In this document: positions 46,966 through 56,757 of the stretch, piece by piece
How positions within the stretch are numbered: the first letter of the stretch is position 1
How the letters are laid out: the number at the start of each line of letters is the position of its first letter
Assembly: GCA_016934055.1 (NCBI GenBank)
Contig: JAFGTR010000179.1
Coordinates: 1 to 56,776 of the forward strand
Direction of reading: 5' to 3'
Length of the DNA: 56,776 nt
DNA from: Bacteroidales bacterium
Lineage (GTDB): Bacteria; Bacteroidota; Bacteroidia; Bacteroidales; UBA10428
Position numbers and translations under genes: made by a program
The notes under the pieces: generated by a model
What the model was told of the DNA's origin: nothing
What the model saw: only the letters and a program-made list of their open reading frames with translations
Database searches by the model: none

Positions 46966-48690
46966 TTACTGCATAATGGCCCTGAATGACTCTGTTGAAG
47001 CATATTTCAGTAATTCAGCATCTTTCAGAGCATATTCTTTCCATTTTGCATCTTTGCCAACAGCATTCCGAAGGTTGACAAATACACCATCTTCTTTGCC
47101 TGCACGGGCACTGGCAATAGCTTTCAGGTAATAGACACAGGCACCTACATCATCACCCATTTCATTCAATGTAGCAAGAGCCTTGTCATTATTACCATTC
47201 AGCAGTTGCGCCAGAGCTGCATTAAAGGATGGCTTGCTGCCAAAATAGCTGGCTGCTGCAGCGTAATCACCTTGTTTTATTTTTATTATACCCAGGTTAT
47301 AGCTGGCTGCATCGCCGGCACCCATTCCGGCAGAAAGCAAACTTTCTGCTGTTTCCAGATCACCTTCGGCGAGAGCAACAGCTCCAAGGTTGCATTTTGC
47401 CACCTCATCATCAGCTATGGCTTTTGCCTTTTCGAAAGCGGCTTTTGCCTCAGCTGTTTTTCCCATTTTCATGAGCATATGACCAACATTGGTATGTGTC
47501 CTGACATCATCGGGAAAAGCGAGGGCAGCTGCTTCATAGATGGCCAGCTTTACAGCGTTATCATCAGTTAAAGTTGCACCATAAAGAATCTCTTCCACAT
47601 CAAGTTTTGAAGGATCGGTCTTGGCAAGGTTCAGAATTTCATCATCCGAAAGACCAATGACATCAACATTTACAGTCATAACCGAACGACGAAGCTTGGG
47701 CAATACGTCAACGGCAATGTCTTCATAAGCTTTTGATATGTTCTTGATCTCCTTTTCACGCACAACAGGATCGGAATACATAGAAAGCACGCGAAGAATT
47801 AAATCCTTGTCCTGTATACTTGACTGCTCCATCAACTCTTTAAAACCTTCCCAGTCTTCAGCTGTTGAAGCAATGGTAAGAAATTCAGCGGCATCAGCTT
47901 CGGCAACTTCACTGTTCTTTAATGCTTTCTTCAGGTATTGTTCAGCAGAACCACCCCTGTTTCCCGATAGCTTTTCATTCAGATCAAGCGGACCATCAGG
48001 AGAGGCATAAGCTGAAATTTTGGCGCCCTTAAACTGCTTGCTGCTATCTGCCTGAGCTTCCTTCAGAGCAGCTTCGAAAGTTGACACATCATCACTTTTA
48101 AGTTCTGATTTGCGGACATCGGATTTGTTTATCACATAATGAATATCAGCTTTATAACTTTCGGGTGTAATTCGAACAAATTTATCACCGATCATAACGG
48201 TCTTTGGACTTACCTGAACCAGTTGTGAGGTAGCAATCACACCGTCAGCTATTTTTGCTGATGAGAATTCAACCGGGGTTTTTTCCTTAATACTGGCGGA
48301 CATCCTGACCATAAGTTCTGATTTCATCATCTCCGGTGAATAAGGAATAGTCCCTGTATAGGAATAACTACCACCTGCGTAAGGGATAACTTTATTGTTA
48401 GCCTTAACAGATTCGCCCTGAAGTGTGGTGGATTCAAATTCCTTTTCACCGCCTTCATATTTCAAAACAGGTGTTGCAACTACAACAGCTTTTTTGTTGA
48501 AATACTTTTCAGGGAATTTTGTGTCAACGGTAACGGTAACTTCACCCTTATGTGTTTCAAGCGGGTTGGGTTTTACCTCGTATGAAACAGTGGGTGCATT
48601 GTCCCTCATCTTGGTGAGCCCGGCACATCCGCTGAGGATCAATGCTGCAGCAACAATTGATGGTAAGTAGTTTAGTCTAATTTTTTTCAT
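46966..48690 (-). CDS. TPR-containing lipoprotein, OmpA-like middle region
   Basis: The 574-residue protein has a lipoprotein signal (AAALILSGC, Cys22), a beta-rich N-terminal part (about 35-180) and a central region with an OmpA/C-like look (ISAYASPDGPLDLNEKLSGN). The C-terminal half carries TPR repeats (about 375-540: TNVGHMLMKMGKTAEAKAAF, CNLGAVALAEGDLETAESLL). It is probably anchored to the outer membrane and holds other envelope proteins. Similar proteins are common in Bacteroidota, but a precise function is not known to me. It has its own promoter and terminator. Confidence 0.75.
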   Translation of the reverse strand: MKKIRLNYLPSIVAAALILSGCAGLTKMRDNAPTVSYEVKPNPLETHKGEVTVTVDTKFPEKYFNKKAVVVATPVLKYEGGEKEFESTTLQGESVKANNKVIPYAGGSYSYTGTIPYSPEMMKSELMVRMSASIKEKTPVEFSSAKIADGVIATSQLVQVSPKTVMIGDKFVRITPESYKADIHYVINKSDVRKSELKSDDVSTFEAALKEAQADSSKQFKGAKISAYASPDGPLDLNEKLSGNRGGSAEQYLKKALKNSEVAEADAAEFLTIASTAEDWEGFKELMEQSSIQDKDLILRVLSMYSDPVVREKEIKNISKAYEDIAVDVLPKLRRSVMTVNVDVIGLSDDEILNLAKTDPSKLDVEEILYGATLTDDNAVKLAIYEAAALAFPDDVRTHTNVGHMLMKMGKTAEAKAAFEKAKAIADDEVAKCNLGAVALAEGDLETAESLLSAGMGAGDAASYNLGIIKIKQGDYAAAASYFGSKPSFNAALAQLLNGNNDKALATLNEMGDDVGACVYYLKAIASARAGKEDGVFVNLRNAVGKDAKWKEYALKDAELLKYASTESFRAIMQ

Positions 48691-48749
48691 AATACAAAAT
48701 TATTCGTTTTACAATTTCGGAATGTTTATTTCTATATCAAGTTGGTTTA

Positions 48750-48780
48750 CAAACTTAATAAATGTTTTAGTTAAAACAAA
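48750..48780 (-). promoter_or_regulatory. Putative promoter of the TPR lipoprotein gene
   Basis: On the minus strand 48757-48750 reads TAAGTTTG, an exact TAnnTTTG match. TTTG (about 48780-48777) lies 19 nt upstream. Spacing and both boxes fit the Bacteroidetes promoter; the leader would be about 55 nt. Confidence 0.6.
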
Positions 48781-48861
48781 ACAGTAATCTGTTTGCTTTT
48801 AACAAAATCCATAGTAAAAATATAAAAATTATGAATACAACAACCGTCATCGCTCCATAAA

Positions 48862-50973
48862 TTAATTATCATAGGGATTAATATGCATGTTATACAAGGC
48901 AAAAGCCGATATATCAACCTGTTCCTCAATCTTAAAACGGATTGGTTTGCCGGTTCCGTGACCGGCCTTTGACTGTATCCTGATCAAAACAGGCCCGGGG
49001 CCGGGTACCTTATCCTGAAGAGTGGCTGTATATTTGAACGAATGTGCCGGCACCACACGGTCATCCTGCTCACCTGTTGTAACCATGATGGCCGGATATT
49101 TAACACCTTCACGGATATTATGCAGGGGCGAATAATCAAACAGGCAATTGAATTCTGCAGAGTCATTAACCGAACCATAATCGCTTTCCCATGCCCCTCC
49201 ACTGGTAAACCTTTGATAGCGTAACATATCCATAACACCAACTTGTGGAATCGCCACACCGAAAAGACCGGGCATCTGATTAACAACTACACCTACGAGC
49301 AGTCCGCCATTAGAACTTCCTTCAATAACCAGCCTGCTTGATCGGGTGTATTTTTCCCTGATCAGGTATTCCGCTGCTGCGATGAAATCATCAAAAACAT
49401 TCTGTTTGTTCAGTCTGATCCCGGCTTTATGCCATTCTTCCCCGTATTCTCCGCCCCCCCTCAGATTGGCATTGACAAAAATACCTCCGTTTTCAAGCCA
49501 TACTATACGACTGGGACTGAAACGCGGAAGAAGAGATTTGTTAAATCCTCCATATCCATGTAACCAGACCGGATTCCTGCCATTTTGTTTTATGTCCCTG
49601 CGAAGAATTATATACAGGGGAATCCTGGTCCCATCCTTGCTGGTACAGAATTCAAGCCTGGTGATATAGTCTTCAGGATTGAAATCAACCACAGGTTTAA
49701 AAAGAATGTCCGATTTATTATTTTCTATATCATAACGATAAATAGTTTCCGGCATGGTATAACCCATGAGTGTATATAAGAGCTCATTGTCGCCGTTCTT
49801 TCCATGCATTGAAAATACGTCAACATATTCAGGAAGCTTTATCTCATACAGGAATTTCCCTTCCCGGTCCATGACTCTAATAACCGAATGAGCATCTACA
49901 AGATGCTTGACAAAGATCTTATCTCCGGCAAGAACGACCTGCGACATCACATCATTTTGCTCTGCAATCAATGTTTTACTTTGAAAACCACCTGACCTTA
50001 TATCAAAATTCAGCTTTATCAGCTTGTTTTTTGATGCATTCTCATCGGTCATCAGATACAGTTCATTTTCAATATTGCCAACAACAACCAGTTCGTTATC
50101 GAAAGAATCATTCAGCCTGATGAACCCCCGCCCCGGGTTTTGCATGTTTTTAACATGAATTATATGGCCATAACTTGTTTCCGATTCATATATGATAAGA
50201 AAACGTTCATCGGATGTAACGTCTGCGGTAAAACGCCTGTCAGGATTTTCATCGTCGCTGAAAACAGGAATATCCGATTTCTGAGGCCTTCCTATATGAT
50301 GGTAATAAACCTTATGATACCGGTCAGGCGAGGTGAGTTCCTGTTGATCTCCGGGCTTCGGATAGCAGCTGTAATAAAACCCATTTCTGTACCATGATAC
50401 AGATGAAAACTTAACCCACTCAAGGTGATCTGCCAGATCATTACCACTGATAAGGCTTTTTACAAAAATCTCATTCCAGTCTGATCCTTCCTTTGATAGA
50501 GCATAGGCCAGGTATTTACCGTCGTTGCTTATGGCATACCGGATCAGGGCCACTGTCCCGTCCTGTGAAAAAAGGTTGGGGTCCAATATAACACGTGGTT
50601 CTGAGCCCAGGCTGTCCATAACATAAAGCACATCCTGATTCTGTAAACCGTTATTCTTTAGAAAGAAATATTTCTCTCCCTTTTTAACAGGTGCACTATA
50701 CCTTTCATAATCCCATATTTCCATGAATCTGGTTCTCAGTGAATCCCTGAAAGGGATACGGCTCAGGTAATCAAAGGTAATTTTTTTCTGGGCTCTGATC
50801 CACTCATCTGTTTCAGGCAGTGATGAATATTCGAGCCAGCGATACGGATCGGACACAGCATTTCCAAAATAAACATCTGTGGAATCCGTCTTTTTTGATA
50901 CAGGATAATCAATATAAGAGGAATTGCATGCTGCAAACAGAAGTACAAGACTGATGATCAATAGCTTACGCAT
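48862..50973 (-). CDS. Prolyl oligopeptidase family lipoprotein (S9A)
   Basis: The 703-residue protein has a lipoprotein signal (LLIISLVLLFAAC, Cys16), a beta-propeller domain (about 70-410) and an alpha/beta-hydrolase domain (about 420-700). The catalytic triad is visible: Ser554 in GSSNGG, Asp in EQDDRVVP and His in KAGHGTGK. DPYRWLEYSSLPETDEWI near the N-terminus is a family mark. It cuts short proline-containing peptides, here probably in the periplasm. It stands alone; a minus-strand TATCTTTG box (51074-51081) lies 100 nt upstream. Confidence 0.93.
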   Translation of the reverse strand: MRKLLIISLVLLFAACNSSYIDYPVSKKTDSTDVYFGNAVSDPYRWLEYSSLPETDEWIRAQKKITFDYLSRIPFRDSLRTRFMEIWDYERYSAPVKKGEKYFFLKNNGLQNQDVLYVMDSLGSEPRVILDPNLFSQDGTVALIRYAISNDGKYLAYALSKEGSDWNEIFVKSLISGNDLADHLEWVKFSSVSWYRNGFYYSCYPKPGDQQELTSPDRYHKVYYHHIGRPQKSDIPVFSDDENPDRRFTADVTSDERFLIIYESETSYGHIIHVKNMQNPGRGFIRLNDSFDNELVVVGNIENELYLMTDENASKNKLIKLNFDIRSGGFQSKTLIAEQNDVMSQVVLAGDKIFVKHLVDAHSVIRVMDREGKFLYEIKLPEYVDVFSMHGKNGDNELLYTLMGYTMPETIYRYDIENNKSDILFKPVVDFNPEDYITRLEFCTSKDGTRIPLYIILRRDIKQNGRNPVWLHGYGGFNKSLLPRFSPSRIVWLENGGIFVNANLRGGGEYGEEWHKAGIRLNKQNVFDDFIAAAEYLIREKYTRSSRLVIEGSSNGGLLVGVVVNQMPGLFGVAIPQVGVMDMLRYQRFTSGGAWESDYGSVNDSAEFNCLFDYSPLHNIREGVKYPAIMVTTGEQDDRVVPAHSFKYTATLQDKVPGPGPVLIRIQSKAGHGTGKPIRFKIEEQVDISAFALYNMHINPYDN

Positions 50974-51159
50974 ACTATAAAGCGGCTTTGAGAAGTTGCA
51001 TCTTTCGGATAAAAATAAAAAAAAGCCGTCTAAAAAGGCAAAAAAAACATATCCATAAAATCAACGAAATCAGCAAAGATAATCTTTACCGCATCATTAA
51101 TCTATATAAATCCTTATATGAAAAAGCCTTTCCCCGACAGCCTTCCTTTACCTGATCAA

Positions 51160-53382
51160 TCAGTTATGGTGGCGATCCCGGTTACGATCACGGCCTCGGT
51201 CTTTATCATAGTCCCTGCGCGGAGGTCGTCTGCTCTGACTCCTTGGTTTGAATTCCGGTTCATCAGGCATACCTTCCGGTTTCGGTAAAAGTGCTTTTCG
51301 CGAAAGACGAAGATTACCTCTTTTTTCATCAATCTCAATGAGTTTAACTTCAACCGTATCACCTTCCTTCAACACATCTTCCACATTTTTAACGCGTTCC
51401 CAACTAATCTCCGAGATATGCAAAAGGCCTTGTTTGCCCGGCAGTATTTCAATAAATGCGCCAAAGGTTTGTATCCCTTTCACAACACCATTATAGACCT
51501 TGCCAACTTCAGGTACTTCAATAATAGCCCTGATCCGGTCAAGGGCTGCGTCAATAGAGGCTTTGTCGGCCGACGAAATGTCAACGACACCCACGCTGTC
51601 AATTTCTTCAATAACGATAACCGTTCCTGTCTTAGCCTGTATATCCTGTATAACCTTACCTCCGGGACCTATGATGGCCCCAATCATTTCCTTCGGAACC
51701 GTAATCTGGATTATCCTTGGTACATGAGGTTTATAATCAGGACGGGGAGCAGAAATGGCTTCCTCAAGCTTATCCAGTATATGCATCCTTCCAACCCGTG
51801 CCTGTTCCAATGCCTTACCCAATATGTCGTAAGTCAGTCCTTCCACCTTAATATCCATCTGAGTAGCCGTGATACCTTCACGCGTGCCGGCAACCTTAAA
51901 ATCCATATCCCCCAGGTGATCTTCATCGCCAAGAATATCCGAAAGAATGGCGTATGATGATGCCTTTTCCTCAGTTATTAAACCCATGGCAATACCTGAT
52001 ACCGGCCTTTTTATCCTCACGCCGGCGTCCATCAGGGCCATAGTGCCTGCACAGACTGTTGCCATTGAAGAAGAGCCGTTAGATTCAAGAATATCTGAAA
52101 CAACCCTTATGGCATAACAATTATCTTCAGGGATCATACGTTTCAGTGCGCGATGCGCCAGATTCCCGTGACCGATCTCACGACGGCTCAGGCCTCTCAC
52201 CGGCCTTGCTTCACCGGTAGAAAACGGCGGGAAATTATAATGCAGGACAAATTTCTCAGAACCCTGAAACAGCACATCATCAATTTCCTTTTCATCCATT
52301 TTGGTCCCCAGGGTCACTGTGGTCAGTGACTGAGTCTCTCCGCGGGTAAACACTGCTGATCCGTGCGCTGTAGGAAGGTAATCGACATCACAATAAATAG
52401 GCCTTATCTCATCCGTCTTCCGGCCGTCAACCCTTATGCTTTCTGTTAGAACGAGTTTCCGCATAGCTTCTTTCTCAACATCATGAAAATAACCCTTAAT
52501 AAGAGATTCATTCACCTCATCTTCTTCGGGAAAGGAAGCTATAAACTCCGTTACAACAGCCTCAAGGGCTTCATGTCTGTCGTGTTTAGCCGGTGTTTTT
52601 TTTATGATCTGGTATATTTTGTCATAATTCTCATCCCATATTCTTTTTCTGAGTTCTTCATCATGCACTTCATGACAATATTCCCGTTTCTGTATTTTTC
52701 CCAATTCCTGAGACAACTCTAACTGAACCTGGCATTGCGGTTTTATAGCCTCATGCGCAAATTTAATGGCTTCAAGCATATCCTCTTCTGACACCTCATT
52801 CATTTCACCTTCTACCATTAAGATGTTCTCGAGGGTAGCACCAACCATAATGTCGATATCCGATTGGGTGAGTTGCGAAAAAGAAGGATTGATAACAAAT
52901 TGACCATCCACCCGGGCAACCCTGACTTCCGAAATTGGCCCGTTGAAAGGGATATCTGACACAGCAAGGGCTGCAGATGCAGCCAATCCTGCCAGTGCGT
53001 CGGGCATGGTTTCCTTGTCTGCTGATATAAGCATTACATTAACAAACACCTCTGCATGATAGTTATCCGGGAATAATGGTCTGAGAGCCCTGTCAATTAA
53101 ACGTGATACAAGGATCTCACTGTCACCGGGCCGGGCTTCACGTTTTAAAAATCCACCCGGGAATCTTCCGATAGCAGCAAACTTTTCTTTATAGTCAACT
53201 GACAATGGCATATAATCAACATTCTCCACAGCCTCCTTTGCAGCAACAACGGTTGCCAGCAACATGGTATCACCCATTTTTACAACAACTGATCCGTCAG
53301 CCTGCTTTGCCAGCTTACCGGTTTCAATGGTTATGATCCTGCCGTCACCAAGATCAATTTCTTTCTGAAATACTTTAAACAT
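51160..53382 (-). CDS. pnp: Polyribonucleotide nucleotidyltransferase (PNPase)
   Basis: The 740-residue enzyme degrades RNA 3' to 5' with phosphate. It has two RNase PH domains (about 5-225 and 310-540, [39 protein letters not shown]), a KH domain ([15 protein letters not shown]) and an S1 domain ([20 protein letters not shown]). The C-terminal tail is rich in Arg, Asp and His ([16 protein letters not shown]), a basic extension common in Bacteroidota. rpsO lies upstream but is separated by a terminator. Confidence 0.97.
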   Translation of the reverse strand: MFKVFQKEIDLGDGRIITIETGKLAKQADGSVVVKMGDTMLLATVVAAKEAVENVDYMPLSVDYKEKFAAIGRFPGGFLKREARPGDSEILVSRLIDRALRPLFPDNYHAEVFVNVMLISADKETMPDALAGLAASAALAVSDIPFNGPISEVRVARVDGQFVINPSFSQLTQSDIDIMVGATLENILMVEGEMNEVSEEDMLEAIKFAHEAIKPQCQVQLELSQELGKIQKREYCHEVHDEELRKRIWDENYDKIYQIIKKTPAKHDRHEALEAVVTEFIASFPEEDEVNESLIKGYFHDVEKEAMRKLVLTESIRVDGRKTDEIRPIYCDVDYLPTAHGSAVFTRGETQSLTTVTLGTKMDEKEIDDVLFQGSEKFVLHYNFPPFSTGEARPVRGLSRREIGHGNLAHRALKRMIPEDNCYAIRVVSDILESNGSSSMATVCAGTMALMDAGVRIKRPVSGIAMGLITEEKASSYAILSDILGDEDHLGDMDFKVAGTREGITATQMDIKVEGLTYDILGKALEQARVGRMHILDKLEEAISAPRPDYKPHVPRIIQITVPKEMIGAIIGPGGKVIQDIQAKTGTVIVIEEIDSVGVVDISSADKASIDAALDRIRAIIEVPEVGKVYNGVVKGIQTFGAFIEILPGKQGLLHISEISWERVKNVEDVLKEGDTVEVKLIEIDEKRGNLRLSRKALLPKPEGMPDEPEFKPRSQSRRPPRRDYDKDRGRDRNRDRHHN

Positions 53383-53459
53383 AAATCTTTATAAATAAAA
53401 AAAATAATAAGAAGTGCGTAAAAGTCAGCATCAATAATAACACATAAGAAAAGAAAAAA

Positions 53460-53477
53460 GGCAATTGCTCAATTGCC
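53460..53477 (-). terminator. Terminator-like hairpin between rpsO and pnp
   Basis: GGCAATT-GCTC-AATTGCC is a 7-bp stem, followed on the minus strand by a T-rich run. It starts 6 nt after the rpsO stop (53484). In many bacteria this gap also holds the site where RNase III and PNPase act in pnp autoregulation; I see no more than the hairpin. Confidence 0.75.
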
Positions 53478-53483
53478 CTTTCC

Positions 53484-53753
53484 TTATTTCCGGAGGTTTA
53501 ATTCCTTTAGAATTGACCGGTATCTTCCAATGTCACGGTCCTTCAAATAGTCAAGAAGTCTTCTCCTCTTTCCTACAAGCTTGAGTAAAGCACGCTGTGT
53601 GCTGAAATCCTTTTTATTTATTTTTAAATGCTCAGTAAGATGATTAATTCTTGTTGAGAAAAGAGCAATCTGACTTTCAGCTGATCCTGTATTGCTTTCT
53701 GATTTTCCGTGTGAAGCAAAGATTTCCTTTTTCTTTTCTACTGTTAAAACCAT
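53484..53753 (-). CDS. rpsO: 30S ribosomal protein S15
   Basis: The 89-residue S15 matches the family over its full length (SNTGSAESQIALFSTRINHL, RALLKLVGKRRRLLDYL). It binds 16S rRNA in the platform of the 30S subunit. It lies upstream of pnp, the standard bacterial order. It has its own promoter-like pair at 53793-53822. Confidence 0.97.
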   Translation of the reverse strand: MVLTVEKKKEIFASHGKSESNTGSAESQIALFSTRINHLTEHLKINKKDFSTQRALLKLVGKRRRLLDYLKDRDIGRYRSILKELNLRK

Positions 53754-53792
53754 AATAACTTATTTATTACACATCTCTACAATTAAGATTTG

Positions 53793-53822
53793 CAAAAGTA
53801 TCTATTTTTTTTCAGATAGCAA
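53793..53822 (-). promoter_or_regulatory. Putative promoter of rpsO
   Basis: The minus strand reads TACTTTTG at 53800-53793, an exact TAnnTTTG match. TTG (53822-53820) lies 19 nt upstream. The leader would be about 30 nt. This is one of the best matches to the Bacteroidetes promoter form in the window. Confidence 0.65.
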
Positions 53823-53879
53823 TAGGTTTAAATGAAAAGTTCGGTAAAAAAATAAACACTGGCTTTTGGATATAATGCA

Positions 53880-54180
53880 CTAAATCACAAATAATAGAAC
53901 CAAGAGCCAAGAACAAAGAATCAAGAACAAAGATTATAGAACTGCAAGACTTCATGACCAGAAGACCGCATGACCAAAAGACAGCACGACCCTCACAACT
54001 CACAACCTGTCTGATGCCAGGCAGCCAACCATAACCTGCTTAGCCGGCTGGCAGGCAACCACAACAATCATCTTCCTTCTTCAATCTTACTTCTTCCTTC
54101 CCTCTCTCTTCACCCAAAACCCACTCCCACACAACTTGTCACTCGTCACTCCCTTGTCACTCATCCCTTGTCCTTTGTCC
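53880..54180. repeat. Block of degenerate short repeats upstream of rpsO
   Basis: The block starts with AGAACCAAGAGCCAAGAACA-type runs (53897-53940) and goes on with GACC/AAGAC runs and CCACAAC runs. CCAGGCAG/CTGGCAGG fragments follow near 54015-54058, then pyrimidine repeats such as TTCCTTCTTC. It ends with CTTGTCACTCGTCACTC units that run into the 3' end of the DUF2851 gene. No gene is seen in 53823-54160. Confidence 0.6.
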
Positions 54181-55441
54181 CTAAAATGATCCTGCTCCCC
54201 ACCATACATCGCAGGCATTGTTTTTTCTGACAGTAAGCCGACCTTAACTGAAGCAGAGCCTGGCTATCCAATGCCGATCCGGCCTTCAAACCCGCTTTCC
54301 CCCAACGGGCAATAATGGCATTTTTTTCCGGCGGAAGCCTGCTTAAAAAATCAATAGCCCGTGCTTTCAGAGACTCATCTCCTTTTTTACATCCATATAA
54401 AAAGATGAAAGGTATAGCCGTGTTGATGAGGATGGTTCTTGACGCTTCAGCTCCCAATGTCTTTACCCTGACAGAGGAGACGGAACCGAATTTATAATGT
54501 CTGTCCCAGTATGTCGATGGCCTGACGGAGAATAAATCTGTCAGTTCCTGCAGGTTCTGAATTTCAATAATTTTCCTGAACAGCCCCGAACATGCATTGA
54601 ACAAAGCTGCAAACTGGGCAAGCCTGACAGTCGGAAAATTAACCGGACGCAAACGCATGAATTTCCAAAGATGTTGATCAACAGGCTTCAGAAAATACTT
54701 ATGCTTATAATGTTCGTATTCTTTACTGAGTCGTAATTGGTATTCGTCGGCACTTCCATCACCGAGGAAACCAGCCTGGCCAAACAACAACGCTTCAAGT
54801 TGGAAAAGACGGTCCTTATGACGGGCAAGGATATGCAGAGGCAAAAACCTTGCAACCTGCTCAAAAGGTACAGCGTTAAGATGAAATCCAAAACTCCGGG
54901 CCAGGTCAACATAAAACACTTCTTCCCAGTTGTTCTGGTATTGTCTGAGCAGGTCATCAATGCGTTTCGTTTTACTTTCCAGCCGCTCAACCATCAGAGA
55001 TGTCAGCCATGTATTAAGAAGCGTTTTATCGATTTCAGCTATATGATTATAGCACGAGATCCAGCTTCTGTTTTCTGCCAGATAACTGTAATTGGAAAAA
55101 AACTGTTGATCAAATTTCAACTCAACAGTGGGAACGGCAGTGCCATTGGTTCTTGTCACCTTCTGATCTGCAACAAGTACAACATGCAGAATGACATTAT
55201 CATAAAACTTGTTGTACTGATGATGGTGTTTTTTCCAGTCGGAAGCGTTGACATGGATTTCCACATTTCCGGCCCAAAGCGTTTTGTTAATACGGATTTT
55301 TGCGTTGATGAAATCAGGACCTGCATTGGTATTGTGCTCTCCAAGCGAGATGACCTCAATAGCCTCACCTGTATCCGAGATCAGCGAGGTCCGGTCGAAC
55401 AGCCCGTATTTCCATAAATAAACAAGGAATTCCTCGGTCAT
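54161..55441 (-). CDS. DUF2851 family protein
   Basis: The 426-residue protein belongs to DUF2851, a Bacteroidota family of unknown function. Family-like stretches are EFLVYLWKYGLFD, GEHNTNAGPDFINAKIRI, WAGNVEIHVNASDWKKHHH and YDNVILHVVLVAD. It has no signal peptide or membrane helix. The Cys-rich end (AYCQKKQCLRCMVGS) is followed by a short tail, GTKDKG, whose codons and TGA stop belong to the GTGACAAG-type simple repeat downstream, so the original C-terminus may have been altered. It is monocistronic. Confidence 0.85.
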   Translation of the reverse strand: MTEEFLVYLWKYGLFDRTSLISDTGEAIEVISLGEHNTNAGPDFINAKIRINKTLWAGNVEIHVNASDWKKHHHQYNKFYDNVILHVVLVADQKVTRTNGTAVPTVELKFDQQFFSNYSYLAENRSWISCYNHIAEIDKTLLNTWLTSLMVERLESKTKRIDDLLRQYQNNWEEVFYVDLARSFGFHLNAVPFEQVARFLPLHILARHKDRLFQLEALLFGQAGFLGDGSADEYQLRLSKEYEHYKHKYFLKPVDQHLWKFMRLRPVNFPTVRLAQFAALFNACSGLFRKIIEIQNLQELTDLFSVRPSTYWDRHYKFGSVSSVRVKTLGAEASRTILINTAIPFIFLYGCKKGDESLKARAIDFLSRLPPEKNAIIARWGKAGLKAGSALDSQALLQLRSAYCQKKQCLRCMVGSRIILGTKDKG

Positions 55442-55535
55442 AACATAACGGGTTAAAAAGAAGGCTTAAAATACTAAAAAAAACAGCATAAATACAACAT
55501 AGAATTTGTTAGGATATCAGAATTAATAAATTCAA

Positions 55536-55580
55536 GTTGCCGGTTATAAAATTCTTAATATGATTTAAGAATTAAGAATC
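55536..55580. repeat. Dispersed palindromic repeat, copy 1
   Basis: This 45-nt sequence starts GTTGCCGGT and ends with an inverted repeat, ATTCTTAAT / ATTAAGAAT, around an 11-nt centre. A near copy of 44 nt lies at 56714-56757, just upstream of pyrF. The two copies differ at only a few positions and stand in the same orientation on either side of pyrF. Confidence 0.75.
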
Positions 55581-55771
55581 AATGTCGTTTAATTAAGCCC
55601 TAATTACGTCCATCTCCCGGAGAGGGCGCAGGGAGAGGACAAAAAAACCTTAACTAAACAACATTGGTATTTAATTCGTTATAGTCAGCCACAAAAGAGC
55701 ACAAAAGGAAACAAAGGCATAAAAGCTTTCAACAAATAACGTATATGTCCTTATGTGGTTAATTCAAAAAA

Positions 55772-55789
55772 ACCGGCATATGCGCCGGT
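55772..55789 (-). terminator. Intrinsic terminator of pyrF
   Basis: ACCGGC / GCCGGT form a 6-bp stem. On the minus strand it is followed by a run of eight T. It lies 71 nt after the pyrF stop. Confidence 0.7.
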
Positions 55790-55807
55790 AAAGAAAACAG
55801 CCACCAA

Positions 55808-55827
55808 CCTGCCTGACGGCAGTCAGG
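55808..55827. repeat. CCTGCCTG palindrome, second copy
   Basis: CCTGCCTG-ACGG-CAGTCAGG is an inverted repeat with one mismatch. It resembles the element at 38860-38880 and fragments near 54015-54058, which suggests a small dispersed family. Confidence 0.45.
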
Positions 55828-55860
55828 AACATTAAAGCACCAAGGATATGATCTGATCCT

Positions 55861-56694
55861 TTAATCCTGAAAACCTGATTTCGACAACAATGCTGCCATC
55901 TGAAGCTGAACCTCTCTGGCTTTTTGAGCAGCAACGGCAGCGAAACGTTCGGTTGAATCGGCAAAGATTATGGCTCTTGAAGAATTGATGATTAATCCGG
56001 CATTGCTGTTCAAACCATATTGAACCACTTCGGCAAGGTCTCCACCCTGGGCCCCGATACCGGGGATCAGCAGAAAATGGTCGGGAATTATTTCTCGTAT
56101 TTTCACCAGCATTGAAGCTTTGGTGGCGCCTACAACGTACATGAGATTCCCGGAATATCCCCATGCAAGAGATCTTTTGATAACAGTTTCAAATAATTTC
56201 TCCTGTTTTCCCGTATTCAGTAACTGGAAATCCTCAGCCCCTGCATTCGAAGTCAGGGCCAGCAAAATCACCCATTTACCGGGGTATTCCAGGAAGGGAA
56301 CAATTGAATCAGAACCCATATAAGGTGAAGCCGTAACAGCATCAAATCCGAAATGATCAAAAAATGTTTCCGCATATTTTTTTGAGGTATTGCCGATATC
56401 ACCGCGCTTTGCATCGGCAATCAGAAAAATTCCGGGATATTTGTCACGGATATATTGTACCGTAAGCTCCAGCTGCTTCCATCCTTCAACACCCAAGCAT
56501 TCGTAAAATGCAATATTGGGTTTACAGGCTATGGCATATTCATGGGTGGCATCAAGAATTTGCCGGTTAAACTCGAAGATGTTATTTTTTTTACCTGCCA
56601 GATGGGGGGGTAATTTTTTCAAGTCTGTATCAAGACCGATGCAAAGCATCGACTTTTTCTGTTTAATCTGTTCAGCAATAGCCTGGATGGTCAT
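55861..56694 (-). CDS. pyrF: Orotidine 5'-phosphate decarboxylase (type 2)
   Basis: The 277-residue enzyme turns OMP into UMP, the last step of pyrimidine synthesis. The catalytic Asp/Lys array is visible in FLIADAKRGDIGNTSKKYAE. CIGLDTDLKKLP near the N-terminus and LLIPGIGAQGGDL in the phosphate-binding part mark the longer type 2 form. It stands alone, flanked by two copies of a 45-nt palindromic repeat, and has its own terminator. Confidence 0.95.
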   Translation of the reverse strand: MTIQAIAEQIKQKKSMLCIGLDTDLKKLPPHLAGKKNNIFEFNRQILDATHEYAIACKPNIAFYECLGVEGWKQLELTVQYIRDKYPGIFLIADAKRGDIGNTSKKYAETFFDHFGFDAVTASPYMGSDSIVPFLEYPGKWVILLALTSNAGAEDFQLLNTGKQEKLFETVIKRSLAWGYSGNLMYVVGATKASMLVKIREIIPDHFLLIPGIGAQGGDLAEVVQYGLNSNAGLIINSSRAIIFADSTERFAAVAAQKAREVQLQMAALLSKSGFQD

Positions 56695-56713
56695 TTTTCG
56701 TTAATAATTTATG

Positions 56714-56757
56714 GTTGCCGGTAATAAATTCTTAATATGATTTACGAATTAAGAATC
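56714..56757. repeat. Dispersed palindromic repeat, copy 2, followed by CTTTCAT repeats
   Basis: This is a near copy of 55536-55580: GTTGCCGGT, then ATTCTTAAT / ATTAAGAAT around an 11-nt centre. It lies 20 nt upstream of the pyrF ATG. The window then ends in tandem CTTTCAT units (from about 56757), the start of another simple-repeat block. Confidence 0.7.

Larger units (their letters stand above)
55442..55860. other. Intergenic region between pyrF and DUF2851
   Basis: No gene is seen in these 419 nt. They hold one copy of a 45-nt palindromic repeat (55536-55580), a CTCCCGGAGAGGGCGCAGGG run (55613-55635), a CCACAAAAGAGCACAAAAGG run (about 55690), the pyrF terminator (55772-55789) and a CCTGCCTG palindrome (55808-55827). 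Confidence 0.6.

Noticed and set aside
54737..55417. Plus-strand 226-residue frame
   Set aside because: It is wholly opposite the well-conserved DUF2851 gene and has no family-like features.
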